This document shows positions 1 through 6,680 of a stretch of 8,814 nucleotides of DNA, piece by piece. A program made the position numbers and the translations under genes. Numbering within the stretch: position 1 is the stretch's first letter; each line of letters starts with the position of its first letter. The notes under the pieces were generated by a model. That model saw only the letters and a list, made by a program, of their open reading frames with translations, was not told where the DNA came from and searched no databases. Source of the stretch: an uncultured Actinomyces sp. (lineage in GTDB: Bacteria > Actinomycetota > Actinomycetes > Actinomycetales > Actinomycetaceae); assembly GCA_938014245.1 (NCBI GenBank), contig CALLSD010000052.1:1-8814 (forward strand). The letters run 5' to 3'.

Positions 1-412
1 GCTTTTGTTCAGCGAGTCGTCTCGACAGGGCGAATGACGTTTATGGAACGATTCGGATTGCCGGCATAGTTTCTCTTCGAGTCTCGCCGGTCCGTCTAAG
101 GTTCGGAAAAACGTATCGCTATGTCGAGACCAACTCACCCCGAAAGCATTGCGAGTTTATACGGAAACGATGGAGAAGATGCATTGAACAGCAGCGATGC
201 TCTATTTGAGTTTCGACGAGAATGATACGCAAATAGCTAGTGCCAGCTAATAGAGCGTTGCCATCGATGCGTTTCCAGAGGGAAACGCTGGCCAAATAGG
301 GGTGCCGACACATCGGGGATAATGGGTTTTTGCGGGTCACGCGCCAAATCCATCCTTCGTCGAAACTCAGGCGTAAAACTCACGAAATGGCAAAATGAAA
401 AGAGCTGAGTTT
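1..412. other. Left flank without an intact gene
   Basis: I see no convincing complete gene here. A + strand frame open from base 1 to the TAG at 67-69 encodes 22 residues ending MERFGLPA; it could be the C-terminus of a gene lying left of the window, but I do not recognise it. A 33-codon ATG frame on the + strand starts at 121, and - strand frames of 66 and 73 codons overlap each other at 119-437. None has a convincing ribosome binding site or a recognisable motif, so I treat them as chance frames or remnants. Inverted repeats crowd the right half and are listed separately. Confidence 0.5.
199..369. repeat. Cluster of nested inverted repeats
   Basis: Four inverted repeats lie within 171 bases. 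The outer arms are TGAGTTTCGACGA (207-219) and TCGTCGAAACTCA (357-369), a perfect 13-bp match. Inside are GCGTTTCC / GGAAACGC (269-276 and 281-288, 4-nt loop). GCTCTATT (199-206) pairs with AATAGAGC (249-256), and as an alternative CTATTTG (202-208) pairs with CAAATAG (230-236). The outer arms would fit terminal repeats of a small non-autonomous element of about 163 bp, but I see no target-site duplication next to them. A structured RNA or a transposon end are other options. Confidence is for the repeats, not for a function. Confidence 0.5.
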
Positions 413-456
413 GAACTGCCTCCCATTTCTTGGACATAAGAAATGGGAGGCAGTTC
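413..456. repeat. Perfect 19-bp inverted repeat, IS3-like terminus
   Basis: The arms GAACTGCCTCCCATTTCTT (413-431) and its exact complement (438-456) are separated only by GGACAT (432-437). With the T at 412 the left arm reads TGAACTGCC...CTTGGACA, which resembles the terminal repeats of IS3-family (IS150-group) elements as I remember them. No transposase gene lies on either side, so this would be a solo end or a minimal remnant. Homology of the adjacent helix-turn-helix pseudogene stops just beyond its right edge, as expected if an insertion or its deletion cut that gene. It would form a very stable hairpin in RNA, but no clear U-tract follows, so a terminator role is less likely. Confidence 0.6.
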
Positions 457-460
457 TTAT

Positions 461-727
461 GCGGGTGTCAACGCCGGGGGCTATCTTGCCGTACAATACC
501 GCCTTGCGAAGCGTCGACTCGCTCAGCCCCTACAGTTCGCTCGCGTCGGCGAACGACATGAGCCCGTCGAGGTGGCACTCGGCGAGACGGACGCCTATTT
601 CTTGATTCAGCCAGCTTTGGCGTTTGCGGCAGGGGGCATCTTCGTAATATGCCACGAGGTACGGGAATGCGGGCGCCGGCGAAGGTAATCTATGGAGAAG
701 GTGTTGCTCGTCGATTGGCCACCATGC
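461..727 (-). pseudogene. Broken helix-turn-helix DNA-binding gene
   Basis: Read on the - strand, one frame runs for 89 codons from just after a TAG at 728-730 and is interrupted once, by TAG at 530-532. Before the stop it reads PYLVAYYEDAPCRKRQSW (674-621), then a stretch ending MSFADASEL (559-533); after it GLSESTLRKAVLYGKI (529-482), ending in GVDTR (475-461). FADASEL-x-GLSESTLRKAV is a typical helix-turn-helix, as in small excisionase- or antitoxin-like proteins, where the x is normally Trp; TGG to TAG explains the stop. The expected C-terminal part after GVDTR is missing because the IS3-like repeat begins within five bases. The true start is unclear: no ATG precedes the conserved part, only a GTG at 655-653. 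Two lesions make it a pseudogene. A role as regulator or antitoxin is inference. Confidence 0.55.
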
Positions 728-730
728 CTA

Positions 731-993
731 GCCAGGCTCACGAATCTTCATAAACGCTTTTCACCAGGGGCAGATCAGCCTTCCGCAAAAACAATCAAAT
801 AATCTACGAGGTTGCTTCCTCCTCGTGTGAGCGAGTTTCGGCTCTTCAAAATCAGAGCATGTCGATTCATTTGTCGTCTCGAAGTTTACTGTACAAATGG
901 AATACCTAAGCCTTAATGGGCTAGAAAAACGCCGCGACCCAAGTATAGAATTAATAAAGTTATATGAAGCTAACTATTTAGGAGTATGCATCT
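731..993 (+). promoter_or_regulatory. Leader and presumed operon promoter region
   Basis: This gene-free stretch precedes the first operon gene and becomes AT-richer from about 895. TATAGA at 944-949 is a possible -10 box, but no good -35 box sits 16-18 bases upstream; a poor -35 is common at promoters that need an AraC-type activator. AGTTA (958-962) and TAACT (971-975) form a short inverted repeat just before the ribosome binding site. I found no convincing Fur- or DtxR/IdeR-type palindrome by eye. A 31-codon - strand ATG frame (870-775) is present, but I cannot support it as a gene. The promoter must lie here if the operon starts at 994; its exact position is not resolved. Confidence 0.4.
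980..984 (+). promoter_or_regulatory. Ribosome binding site for the S-component gene
   Basis: AGGAG lies 9 bases before the ATG at 994. A second and stronger site, AGGAGG at 1013-1018, lies 11 bases before an in-frame ATG at 1030 (codon 13), so either start is possible. Confidence 0.6.
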
Positions 994-1602
994 ATGCAAG
1001 CTAGGAAAACGCAGGAGGGACTGCGCTTAATGGGTCGCGACCTCATTACCACAGGCATCTTCTTGGCCCTCTATTTCATCTTGATGATGATCCCCATGGT
1101 TCTTTCAGGCATCCATCCGATGATATGGGTGCTGTTCCCTGGATTTGCAGGAATCCTGTGCGCCATCCCGTTCATGTTGCTGTGCGCCCGCGTGCAAAAA
1201 CCCTTCTGCGTGTTCATCATGGGTGTCGTGATTTGTCTGCTATTCGCCATGACCGGTTATTTCACGCTCGCTATCATCATGGTTTTGTGCACGGCGGCCA
1301 TCGCCGAACTCATACGCTGGCGCACAAGCTATACAAGTTATCTCGGCAACGCCGTTGCGTACGTGATTTTTGCTTATGGCATGACATGTTCGCCCCTTCC
1401 CATATGGCTGTATAACGACTCGTTCATGGCCCAAATATCAGCTCAGGGCATGTCTGCCGAATACGTTGCCGCCTGCTCCCAGGTGTCTGACCCCATGTAT
1501 ATGGTCATCTGCCTGGTGTTCACGGCGGTAGGCGGCATCATTGGCGTTGCGCTGACGCGCGCGCTGTTCAAGAAGCATTTCGCTAAAGTCGGACTCGCGT
1601 AA
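994..1602 (+). CDS. ECF transporter S component, Trep_Strep family
   Basis: This 202-residue membrane protein is the likely substrate-binding subunit of an energy-coupling-factor (ECF) importer. Six hydrophobic segments are visible, at about residues 18-36, 42-64, 70-88, 89-106, 117-139 and 168-190, with a basic C-terminal tail (KKHFAKVG). The opening RDLITTGIFLALYFIL, the HPMIWVLFPGFAGI stretch (41-54), the AELIRW motif (104-109) and the end with ALFKKHF fit the Trep_Strep family (TIGR02185/PF09605), whose length is usually about 190-200. GxxxA in helix 1 (G21-A25) resembles the small-residue motif with which S components contact EcfT. The coupling protein and ATPase follow directly, so this is a dedicated, group I-type system. 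The family's substrate is not settled; metallophore or a related compound is inferred from the downstream YbtPQ-like pair. The start may instead be codon 13 (1030), which would leave 190 residues. Confidence 0.88.
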   Translation: MQARKTQEGLRLMGRDLITTGIFLALYFILMMIPMVLSGIHPMIWVLFPGFAGILCAIPFMLLCARVQKPFCVFIMGVVICLLFAMTGYFTLAIIMVLCTAAIAELIRWRTSYTSYLGNAVAYVIFAYGMTCSPLPIWLYNDSFMAQISAQGMSAEYVAACSQVSDPMYMVICLVFTAVGGIIGVALTRALFKKHFAKVGLA

Positions 1603-2295
1603 ATGGTGCAGCGGCAAACGGCCATCCTGCGGCTTGACCCCCGCACGCATATGGGCCTTCTGCTTATGACGACGCTTATCGCTTTCGTCGTGAAGCCATT
1701 TGCCTTCGAGGTAGGCTTGGTTATTGCGCTTGCGCTCTTGCAGGTGCTGTGCGGCCACGTGAAAATAGCGGTGGGCTACATTGCACTGTTCGCCCTGATA
1801 GTTTTGACCCTCGATTACGCGTTCGCCGCAGGCGCCGCAGTATTTTTGACAACGTTCGTTTATAGCTTCACCTTGGCGCGCCGGGCTTTCGAGGTGTTCA
1901 TGGTGGGCACGCTGATGATCGCGGACAACTCCGTGCATCGCATCACCGCCGCCCTGCGCAAGCTGCATTTTCCCGAGGCCGTTCTTATCCCGTTTGCGAC
2001 GGGGCTGCGCTATTTTCCCACGCTAGGACAGGAAATCGGCCACATTCGCGACGCGATGCGCCTGCGCGCCATACCGGTTTCGAAGCGTGTGGAGGCATTT
2101 TTCGTGCCGTTAATGATGTCAGCCGCCACCACGGCCGATGAGCTGTCCCGGGCTGCTGTGTGTCGCGGCATTGATAATCCGACTCCCCGCAGCGACACCG
2201 AGCATCTGCGTCTGGGTGCGGCAGACTGGACTATCTTGACGATAGGAGCCGCCGTGTGCCTCTTCGTCATTCTGAAGTATGGAGTCGGGCTATGA
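1603..2295 (+). CDS. ECF transporter transmembrane coupling protein (EcfT/CbiQ family)
   Basis: This 230-residue protein is the EcfT subunit, which holds the S component in the membrane and passes on the ATPase movement. Hydrophobic segments cover about residues 18-50, 53-72 and 76-92, and a last one 208-226. The cytoplasmic part carries both coupling motifs: AMRLRAI (151-157) and AAVCRGI (184-190), matching the two Ala-Arg-Gly-type motifs of the family that dock onto the ATPases. In the first, the usual Gly is replaced by Ala. Its ATG follows the S-component TAA with no gap, and no strong ribosome binding site is seen, so translation is probably coupled. Length and architecture are usual for CbiQ-like proteins. 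Confidence 0.88.
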   Translation: MVQRQTAILRLDPRTHMGLLLMTTLIAFVVKPFAFEVGLVIALALLQVLCGHVKIAVGYIALFALIVLTLDYAFAAGAAVFLTTFVYSFTLARRAFEVFMVGTLMIADNSVHRITAALRKLHFPEAVLIPFATGLRYFPTLGQEIGHIRDAMRLRAIPVSKRVEAFFVPLMMSAATTADELSRAAVCRGIDNPTPRSDTEHLRLGAADWTILTIGAAVCLFVILKYGVGL

Positions 2296-3698
2296 CAAAT
2301 GCTATTGCAATATTGCGCGATGTTGGCTGCACGACGCAGGATGCCGTGCTGCTTGAAGCCGTCAGCCTCGGCGTGGCGCCGGGCGAGTGCATCTGCCTGT
2401 GCGGCCCATCCGGCTCGGGCAAGACCACCGTGACCAAAGTGGTCAACGGGCTTATACCGTCCTTTGAGATTGGCATCGAGCGCACGGGTAGCGTGGAGGT
2501 GTGCGGTTTCGACCCTGCCGCGTGCGAGAGCTATGAGCTTGCGGGCAAGGTAGGTTCGGTGTTCCAGAACCCCAAATCGCAATTTTATCATCTGACCTCG
2601 GACGATGAGTTGGCGTTCGGCCTTGAGAACGCAGGTGCCGACGTGGATTACATTGAGGAGCGCCGGGCCAAAGTCGTTTCCGAAATGGGCATAGAGCACC
2701 TGTTGGGCCGCGACGTTTCCAAAATGAGTGGTGGTGAGAAGCAGACCCTTGTGTTCGCGTCGGTGGCAATCGCGGACCCTAAGGTATATGTGCTCGATGA
2801 ACCGACGGCCAACCTCGATGACAAGGCGATACGCACGCTGCATAGCCAGATTGCCCAGGTGCTTTCGCAAGGCAAGGCGGTCATTGTTGCCGAGCATCGC
2901 CTGGCGTTTCTGTCTGACCTTGTGAACAGGGCTTTTCTTCTTGAAGACGGGCGGATTGCGCGCATCATAACCGCAAGCGAATTTACGGCGCTTACCGAGG
3001 AGCAGCGCGTTGCCATGGGTTTGCGCGCGACCGATCAATCCCAGATGCCGCAGCTGCGCATATTGCCTGCTCCTGATGCAGATGCGCACCTGGTGTCCGC
3101 AGGTCTTTCGGTGCGGGGCTTTGCGGTCATGCGCAAGAAAGCCGCGGTGTCGTCGCCTCTGTCGTTCGATGTGATGCCGGGGGAAATCGTGGGCATCGTT
3201 GGCGCGAACGGCTCAGGAAAGACATCGCTTCTGCGCGGCCTTGCGGGGCTTGAAAAGCGCACGGTGGGCTCGGTCTACCTGAACGGCGAACCTTTGGCGC
3301 GCGGGCGGCGCATCAAAGCCTGCTCGATGGTGATGCAGGACGTGAACCACCAGCTGTTCGCCGACAGCGTGTTCAGCGAGTGCGAGCTTGCGTGCGAAGA
3401 CGAGGCGCGGATTCGCAAAACGCTTGCCCTGCTTGACCTCGCCGGTCTGGAAGAGAGGCATCCGCTTTCGCTTTCTGGCGGGCAGAAGCAGCGCCTTGCC
3501 GTTGCGACGGCAATGCTTTCCGGGCGTCCCGTCGCATTGTTCGATGAACCGACCAGTGGGCTCGACTTCAAACACATGGTGGAAACAGCCGAGCTTTTGG
3601 GTCGTCTTGCCGCCGAGGGCACATGCGTGGTCGTTGTCTCACACGATACCGAACTGCTTGCGCGCTGCTGTACCCGTATACACTCGATTGAATCGTAA
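2292..3698 (+). CDS. ECF transporter fused double ATPase (EcfA-EcfA')
   Basis: This 468-residue cytoplasmic protein joins two ABC ATPase domains and should power the ECF importer as an intramolecular dimer. Domain 1 has Walker A GPSGSGKT (38-45), Q-loop FQNPKSQF (91-98), signature MSGGEKQ (145-151), Walker B VYVLDEPT (165-172) and His202. Domain 2 has GANGSGKT (304-311), Q-loop near Gln349 (MQDVNHQLF), LSGGQKQR (394-401), VALFDEPT (414-421) and His451. A linker of about 50 residues separates them. Both sites look catalytically complete. I chose the ATG at 2292, which overlaps the EcfT stop as ATGA and has GGAG at 2281-2284; a longer frame from GTG 2256 would add 12 residues inside ecfT with no support. 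Fused double ATPases of this kind usually accompany Trep_Strep S components. Confidence 0.9.
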   Translation: MTNAIAILRDVGCTTQDAVLLEAVSLGVAPGECICLCGPSGSGKTTVTKVVNGLIPSFEIGIERTGSVEVCGFDPAACESYELAGKVGSVFQNPKSQFYHLTSDDELAFGLENAGADVDYIEERRAKVVSEMGIEHLLGRDVSKMSGGEKQTLVFASVAIADPKVYVLDEPTANLDDKAIRTLHSQIAQVLSQGKAVIVAEHRLAFLSDLVNRAFLLEDGRIARIITASEFTALTEEQRVAMGLRATDQSQMPQLRILPAPDADAHLVSAGLSVRGFAVMRKKAAVSSPLSFDVMPGEIVGIVGANGSGKTSLLRGLAGLEKRTVGSVYLNGEPLARGRRIKACSMVMQDVNHQLFADSVFSECELACEDEARIRKTLALLDLAGLEERHPLSLSGGQKQRLAVATAMLSGRPVALFDEPTSGLDFKHMVETAELLGRLAAEGTCVVVVSHDTELLARCCTRIHSIES

Positions 3699-3703
3699 AG
3701 GAG
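3697..3703 (+). promoter_or_regulatory. Ribosome binding site for the AraC-family gene
   Basis: AAAGGAG overlaps the stop codon of the double ATPase gene and lies 6 bases before the ATG at 3710. It fixes the start of the regulator and shows that it is translated from the operon message. Confidence 0.75.
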
Positions 3704-3709
3704 CGCATT

Positions 3710-4771
3710 ATGGCGTCTTATGATGCAAATCGACTCATTGAGGCCTTTACCGGTGATGACTACTCCGACGCCGCCTTGGAGCAGAGCTACAGGGAGATAG
3801 ACGCCGAAGCCGATTTTTCGGTTGAGACCGTGGGTGACGCGCGCGTCATACGCATCTCCAACGAAACTGGCTCGGGCATTATGCACTTTGTGACCCTCAT
3901 GCCCGGCGTGCACCTCGCTTTCAATGACTTCAATATGGAATCGTGCTTTACGGGGTTTTCGTCCAACGAGAACCATCTGTCGGTCAACTACTGCAAATCG
4001 GGCCGCATTGAGCAGGTCTTGCCGGGAGGCTCGCATTCCTACACGTCGCAGGGCGATTTCAAGATATCTGACTTCGAGCATCATGCTGGAACCTATTATT
4101 TTCCCACTGGGCATTACCAGGGCATTGCCATCAATTTCGACATCGGGGAGTGTCAGGCCATGTTCGCTCGTGCATTCGACGGCTTTTCGATTGATTTGGC
4201 TGCCTTGCGGGCGAAGTACTGTCATGGCCATGTGCCTTATGTCATTCACGACTTCGAAGAAGGGGAGCGCATCTTCGGCGGGCTTTATGACGTGGGGTTT
4301 TACAAATTCAAAACCTATGCTCAGGTCGCAGCGCTCAACACCCTCGTCGTCATGGATCGACTTGAATACCGCGCAGAAGACCAATTGTTGGAATACTACA
4401 ACCCTTCGCATGTGGAGAAGGTGAAAAGGGCCGCATCAATCATGACCGGCGACCTTGCGCGCTCCTATACGGTCGAGCAGCTCGCCGAGCTTGTGGGACT
4501 TTCGGTCACCTCGTTCAAGACCTGCTTCAAGGGCGTGTACGGGTCTCCTCCCCATAGCTATCTGAAGGCCCAGCGGATTGATCGCGCCGCCCAAATGCTG
4601 TGTTCTACCAATCTGTCCATTGCAGATGTCGGTATCGCTGTGGGCTACGACAGCCCATCGAAGTTCTCTGCAGCCTTCAAGTCGGCGATGGGACAGACGC
4701 CCTCGCAATATCGTCTTCTTCTCGCAAACGGTACATCACCGCAATCCGTGTGCGATGAGGTCCTCAAATAA
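3710..4771 (+). CDS. AraC-family transcriptional regulator, YbtA/PchR-like
   Basis: This 353-residue protein has an N-terminal ligand-sensing part and a C-terminal AraC DNA-binding domain. The two helix-turn-helix units are at about 254-275 (YTVEQLAELVGLSVTSFKTC) and 303-325 (SIADVGIAVGYDSPSKFSAA), ending in the family's GQTPSQYR (328-335). The sensing part has PGVHLAFNDF (65-74), LSVNYCKSGRIE (90-101) and FPTGHYQGIAINFD (131-144). I associate this pattern with AraC regulators found beside siderophore-type transporters, with YbtA and PchR as studied relatives that respond to a ferric siderophore. It lies inside the operon, 11 bases after the ATPase gene, on the same strand, so activation would be positive feedback. 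Binding in the 731-993 leader is inferred. The ligand is unknown; a sugar or peptide signal cannot be excluded. Confidence 0.85.
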   Translation: MASYDANRLIEAFTGDDYSDAALEQSYREIDAEADFSVETVGDARVIRISNETGSGIMHFVTLMPGVHLAFNDFNMESCFTGFSSNENHLSVNYCKSGRIEQVLPGGSHSYTSQGDFKISDFEHHAGTYYFPTGHYQGIAINFDIGECQAMFARAFDGFSIDLAALRAKYCHGHVPYVIHDFEEGERIFGGLYDVGFYKFKTYAQVAALNTLVVMDRLEYRAEDQLLEYYNPSHVEKVKRAASIMTGDLARSYTVEQLAELVGLSVTSFKTCFKGVYGSPPHSYLKAQRIDRAAQMLCSTNLSIADVGIAVGYDSPSKFSAAFKSAMGQTPSQYRLLLANGTSPQSVCDEVLK

Positions 4772-4796
4772 GAAGATTGGCCAGGTGAGCAACGCA

Positions 4797-6680
4797 ATGC
4801 AAACAGACATCCAACAGAAAAGCGACATTGGCGGAACTCAACCGAATCCCGCTGCGCAAGAGGAAGCCCGCCAGAAGAAAGACACGAAGGGCTGGCTGAA
4901 AATCTTGCTGCAATTTGCCTCGCGGTGTCGGGGGCGCATGGCGGTCGCCGAGTTATTTTCCGTATTGAGCGTGTTTTCCGGCCTTGTTCCCTACTACGGT
5001 ATCTACCGCATTATCGAAGCCGTCGCCTCGGCACCAAACGACGGTGCCGTTTCGTGGGATGCGGTGCTGTTATGGACAGCTGTCGGCGCTGTTGCATTCG
5101 TTGCCAAACAGCTGTTGTACGCGGTGTCCACCATCAACGCGCATATCTCCGCCTATACCATTTTGGCTCAGCTGCGAGCCGCTATTGCCAAGCGTTTGAC
5201 GAACGCTTCTGTCGGCACAGCGCAGGCGAAATCCATGGGAAGACTGAAGGACACCGTGGTCGACCGCATCGAACAAATCGAGGTGCCGCTGGCCCACATG
5301 ATACCCGAGCTTTCTGCCAACCTTTTGCTCGCAGTCGTCATTGCGGTCTGGATCATTTTCATCGACTGGCGGCTTGCTTTGGCATGTCTGGCTACGCTTC
5401 CCATTGGCCTTGTCATCATGACCATTGGATCTGGAGGCTACTACAAGATGTACGGCGGCTATCTTGCCAAGCAGGACCATGTCAACTCTGTGGTGGTGGA
5501 GTACATCAAGGGAATCCGTGTGGTGAAGGCGTTCAACCAGACCACAAGCTCGTATAAGAAATACGCCGATGCGGTGTCGGATTTTCTTGCCTACACCATC
5601 GAATGGATGAAGATGGCCCGTGTCGCCATGGCGATCTCAATGTCCATCCTCCCCACGACGCTGTTCGGCGTGGTGCCTGTGGGGGTGTTCCTCTATCTGT
5701 CAGGATCGCTGACGCCGGGCGAATTTGGGCTTGCCTGCATGCTTGCGCTCGCTGTAGTCACGCCGGTTACTTATTTGGGAGCCTCATTCAACGAAATGAA
5801 CTTGATATCGTTTGCCATAGCCGACGCACGCGATTTCCTCAATCTGCCCGAGTTGGCCCAATGCGATCAGGAAGCGCAGGTCACAGGCTCGGATATCTGT
5901 TTTAGCGACGTGCACTTCTCCTACGAAGAAGGCTCCGAGGTGATTCATGGCGTATCGCTTGAGATCCCCGAAGGGTCGTTCGTGGCGCTTGTTGGGCCGT
6001 CTGGTTCGGGCAAATCGACCCTTGCCCGATTGGCGATACGTCACTGGGACGTGGATTCGGGCAGTATCACCATCGGTGGCCAGGACATTCGAGATATGCC
6101 GTTGTCCCAGCTGGCGGGTTTGGTGAGCTACGTTTCCCAAAATGACTACCTGCTGGATGGCACGCTGAGGGACAACGTGGCTCTGGGCAGGCCTTCTGCC
6201 ACGGACGAAGAGATTCGTGCTGCGATTGAGGCGGCCGGTTGCGAAGAGTTCGTATCGCGCCTTGCGAAGGGCTGGGATACACTAGCTGGTGAGGCAGGAC
6301 ACACGCTTTCCGGCGGCGAGCGGCAGCGTATCTGCATAGCGCGGGCCATCTTGAAAGACGCCCCCATCATCGTGTTCGATGAGGCTACGGCATTTGCCGA
6401 CCCCGAAAACGAGGCACGCATCCAGAAGTCGGTCGCGGTGCTCTCGCAGGGCAAGACGCTTCTCGTGATTGCACATAGGCTTTCCACCGTGGTGCAGGCG
6501 GACGTCATTTGTGTGGTGGATGATGGACGCATTGTGACGCGTGGGACGCACTCTCAGCTTCTTAAAACATGCCCGTTGTACAGGGACATGTGGCAAGCGC
6601 ATATCGGCGCGGCGAGATGGGCGGCGGGTTCTGGTGTCGATGAAGCTTCGAACGTCACGAAGGGAGGGGACGTGCAATGA
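4797..6680 (+). CDS. ABC transporter half-molecule, exporter fold, YbtP/YbtQ-like (first partner)
   Basis: This 627-residue protein has a membrane domain followed by an ATPase domain. About 35 charged, polar residues precede the first helix. Six membrane segments are seen at about 46-70, 88-110, 170-188, 192-213, 275-300 and 305-328. The ATPase has Walker A GPSGSGKST (400-408), Q-loop Gln448, signature LSGGERQ (504-510), Walker B IIVFDEAT (524-531, Glu529) and His560. The D-loop reads AFADPEN rather than the common SALD/SVD type. I chose ATG 4797, with AGGTGA at 4783-4788, 25 bases after the AraC stop; the frame is open further upstream (ATG 4755) but that start overlaps araC and lacks a good binding site. 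There is no N-terminal siderophore-interacting domain as in IrtA. The fold covers drug exporters and the importers YbtPQ/IrtAB; import is favoured only by context. Confidence 0.85.
   Translation: MQTDIQQKSDIGGTQPNPAAQEEARQKKDTKGWLKILLQFASRCRGRMAVAELFSVLSVFSGLVPYYGIYRIIEAVASAPNDGAVSWDAVLLWTAVGAVAFVAKQLLYAVSTINAHISAYTILAQLRAAIAKRLTNASVGTAQAKSMGRLKDTVVDRIEQIEVPLAHMIPELSANLLLAVVIAVWIIFIDWRLALACLATLPIGLVIMTIGSGGYYKMYGGYLAKQDHVNSVVVEYIKGIRVVKAFNQTTSSYKKYADAVSDFLAYTIEWMKMARVAMAISMSILPTTLFGVVPVGVFLYLSGSLTPGEFGLACMLALAVVTPVTYLGASFNEMNLISFAIADARDFLNLPELAQCDQEAQVTGSDICFSDVHFSYEEGSEVIHGVSLEIPEGSFVALVGPSGSGKSTLARLAIRHWDVDSGSITIGGQDIRDMPLSQLAGLVSYVSQNDYLLDGTLRDNVALGRPSATDEEIRAAIEAAGCEEFVSRLAKGWDTLAGEAGHTLSGGERQRICIARAILKDAPIIVFDEATAFADPENEARIQKSVAVLSQGKTLLVIAHRLSTVVQADVICVVDDGRIVTRGTHSQLLKTCPLYRDMWQAHIGAARWAAGSGVDEASNVTKGGDVQ
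6661..6670 (+). promoter_or_regulatory. Strong ribosome binding site for the second half-transporter
   Basis: AGGGAGGGGA lies 6 bases before the ATG at 6677 and inside the end of the preceding gene. It supports this start and high, coupled translation of the partner subunit. Confidence 0.7.

Noticed and set aside
443..688. 81-codon + strand frame
   Set aside because: It is antisense to the helix-turn-helix pseudogene, whose translation has a clear DNA-binding motif; this frame has none.
775..870. 31-codon - strand frame in the leader
   Set aside because: No binding site, no recognisable motif and a length expected by chance.
895..993. Possible Fur- or DtxR/IdeR-type iron box
   Set aside because: TACCTAAGCCTTAATGG and the AGTTA/TAACT pair were compared by eye with the known palindromes and match too poorly to claim.
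2256..2291. GTG start adding 12 residues to the double ATPase
   Set aside because: The ATG at 2292 overlaps the EcfT stop as ATGA, a typical coupled start, and places the ABC domain at the usual distance from the N-terminus.
2010..3089. 359-codon open frame on the - strand
   Set aside because: It lies antiparallel across the EcfT and double-ATPase genes, whose motifs are unmistakable; the translation has no recognisable domain and reflects GC-rich codon bias.
3275..4411. 378-codon open frame on the - strand
   Set aside because: It overlaps the second ATPase domain and the AraC gene and shows no coherent domain; treated as a shadow frame.
4578..4796. Upstream extension of the first half-transporter frame into araC
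   Set aside because: The frame is open, but the extra residues overlap the AraC helix-turn-helix region and lack a binding site; ATG 4797 with AGGTGA fits the family better.
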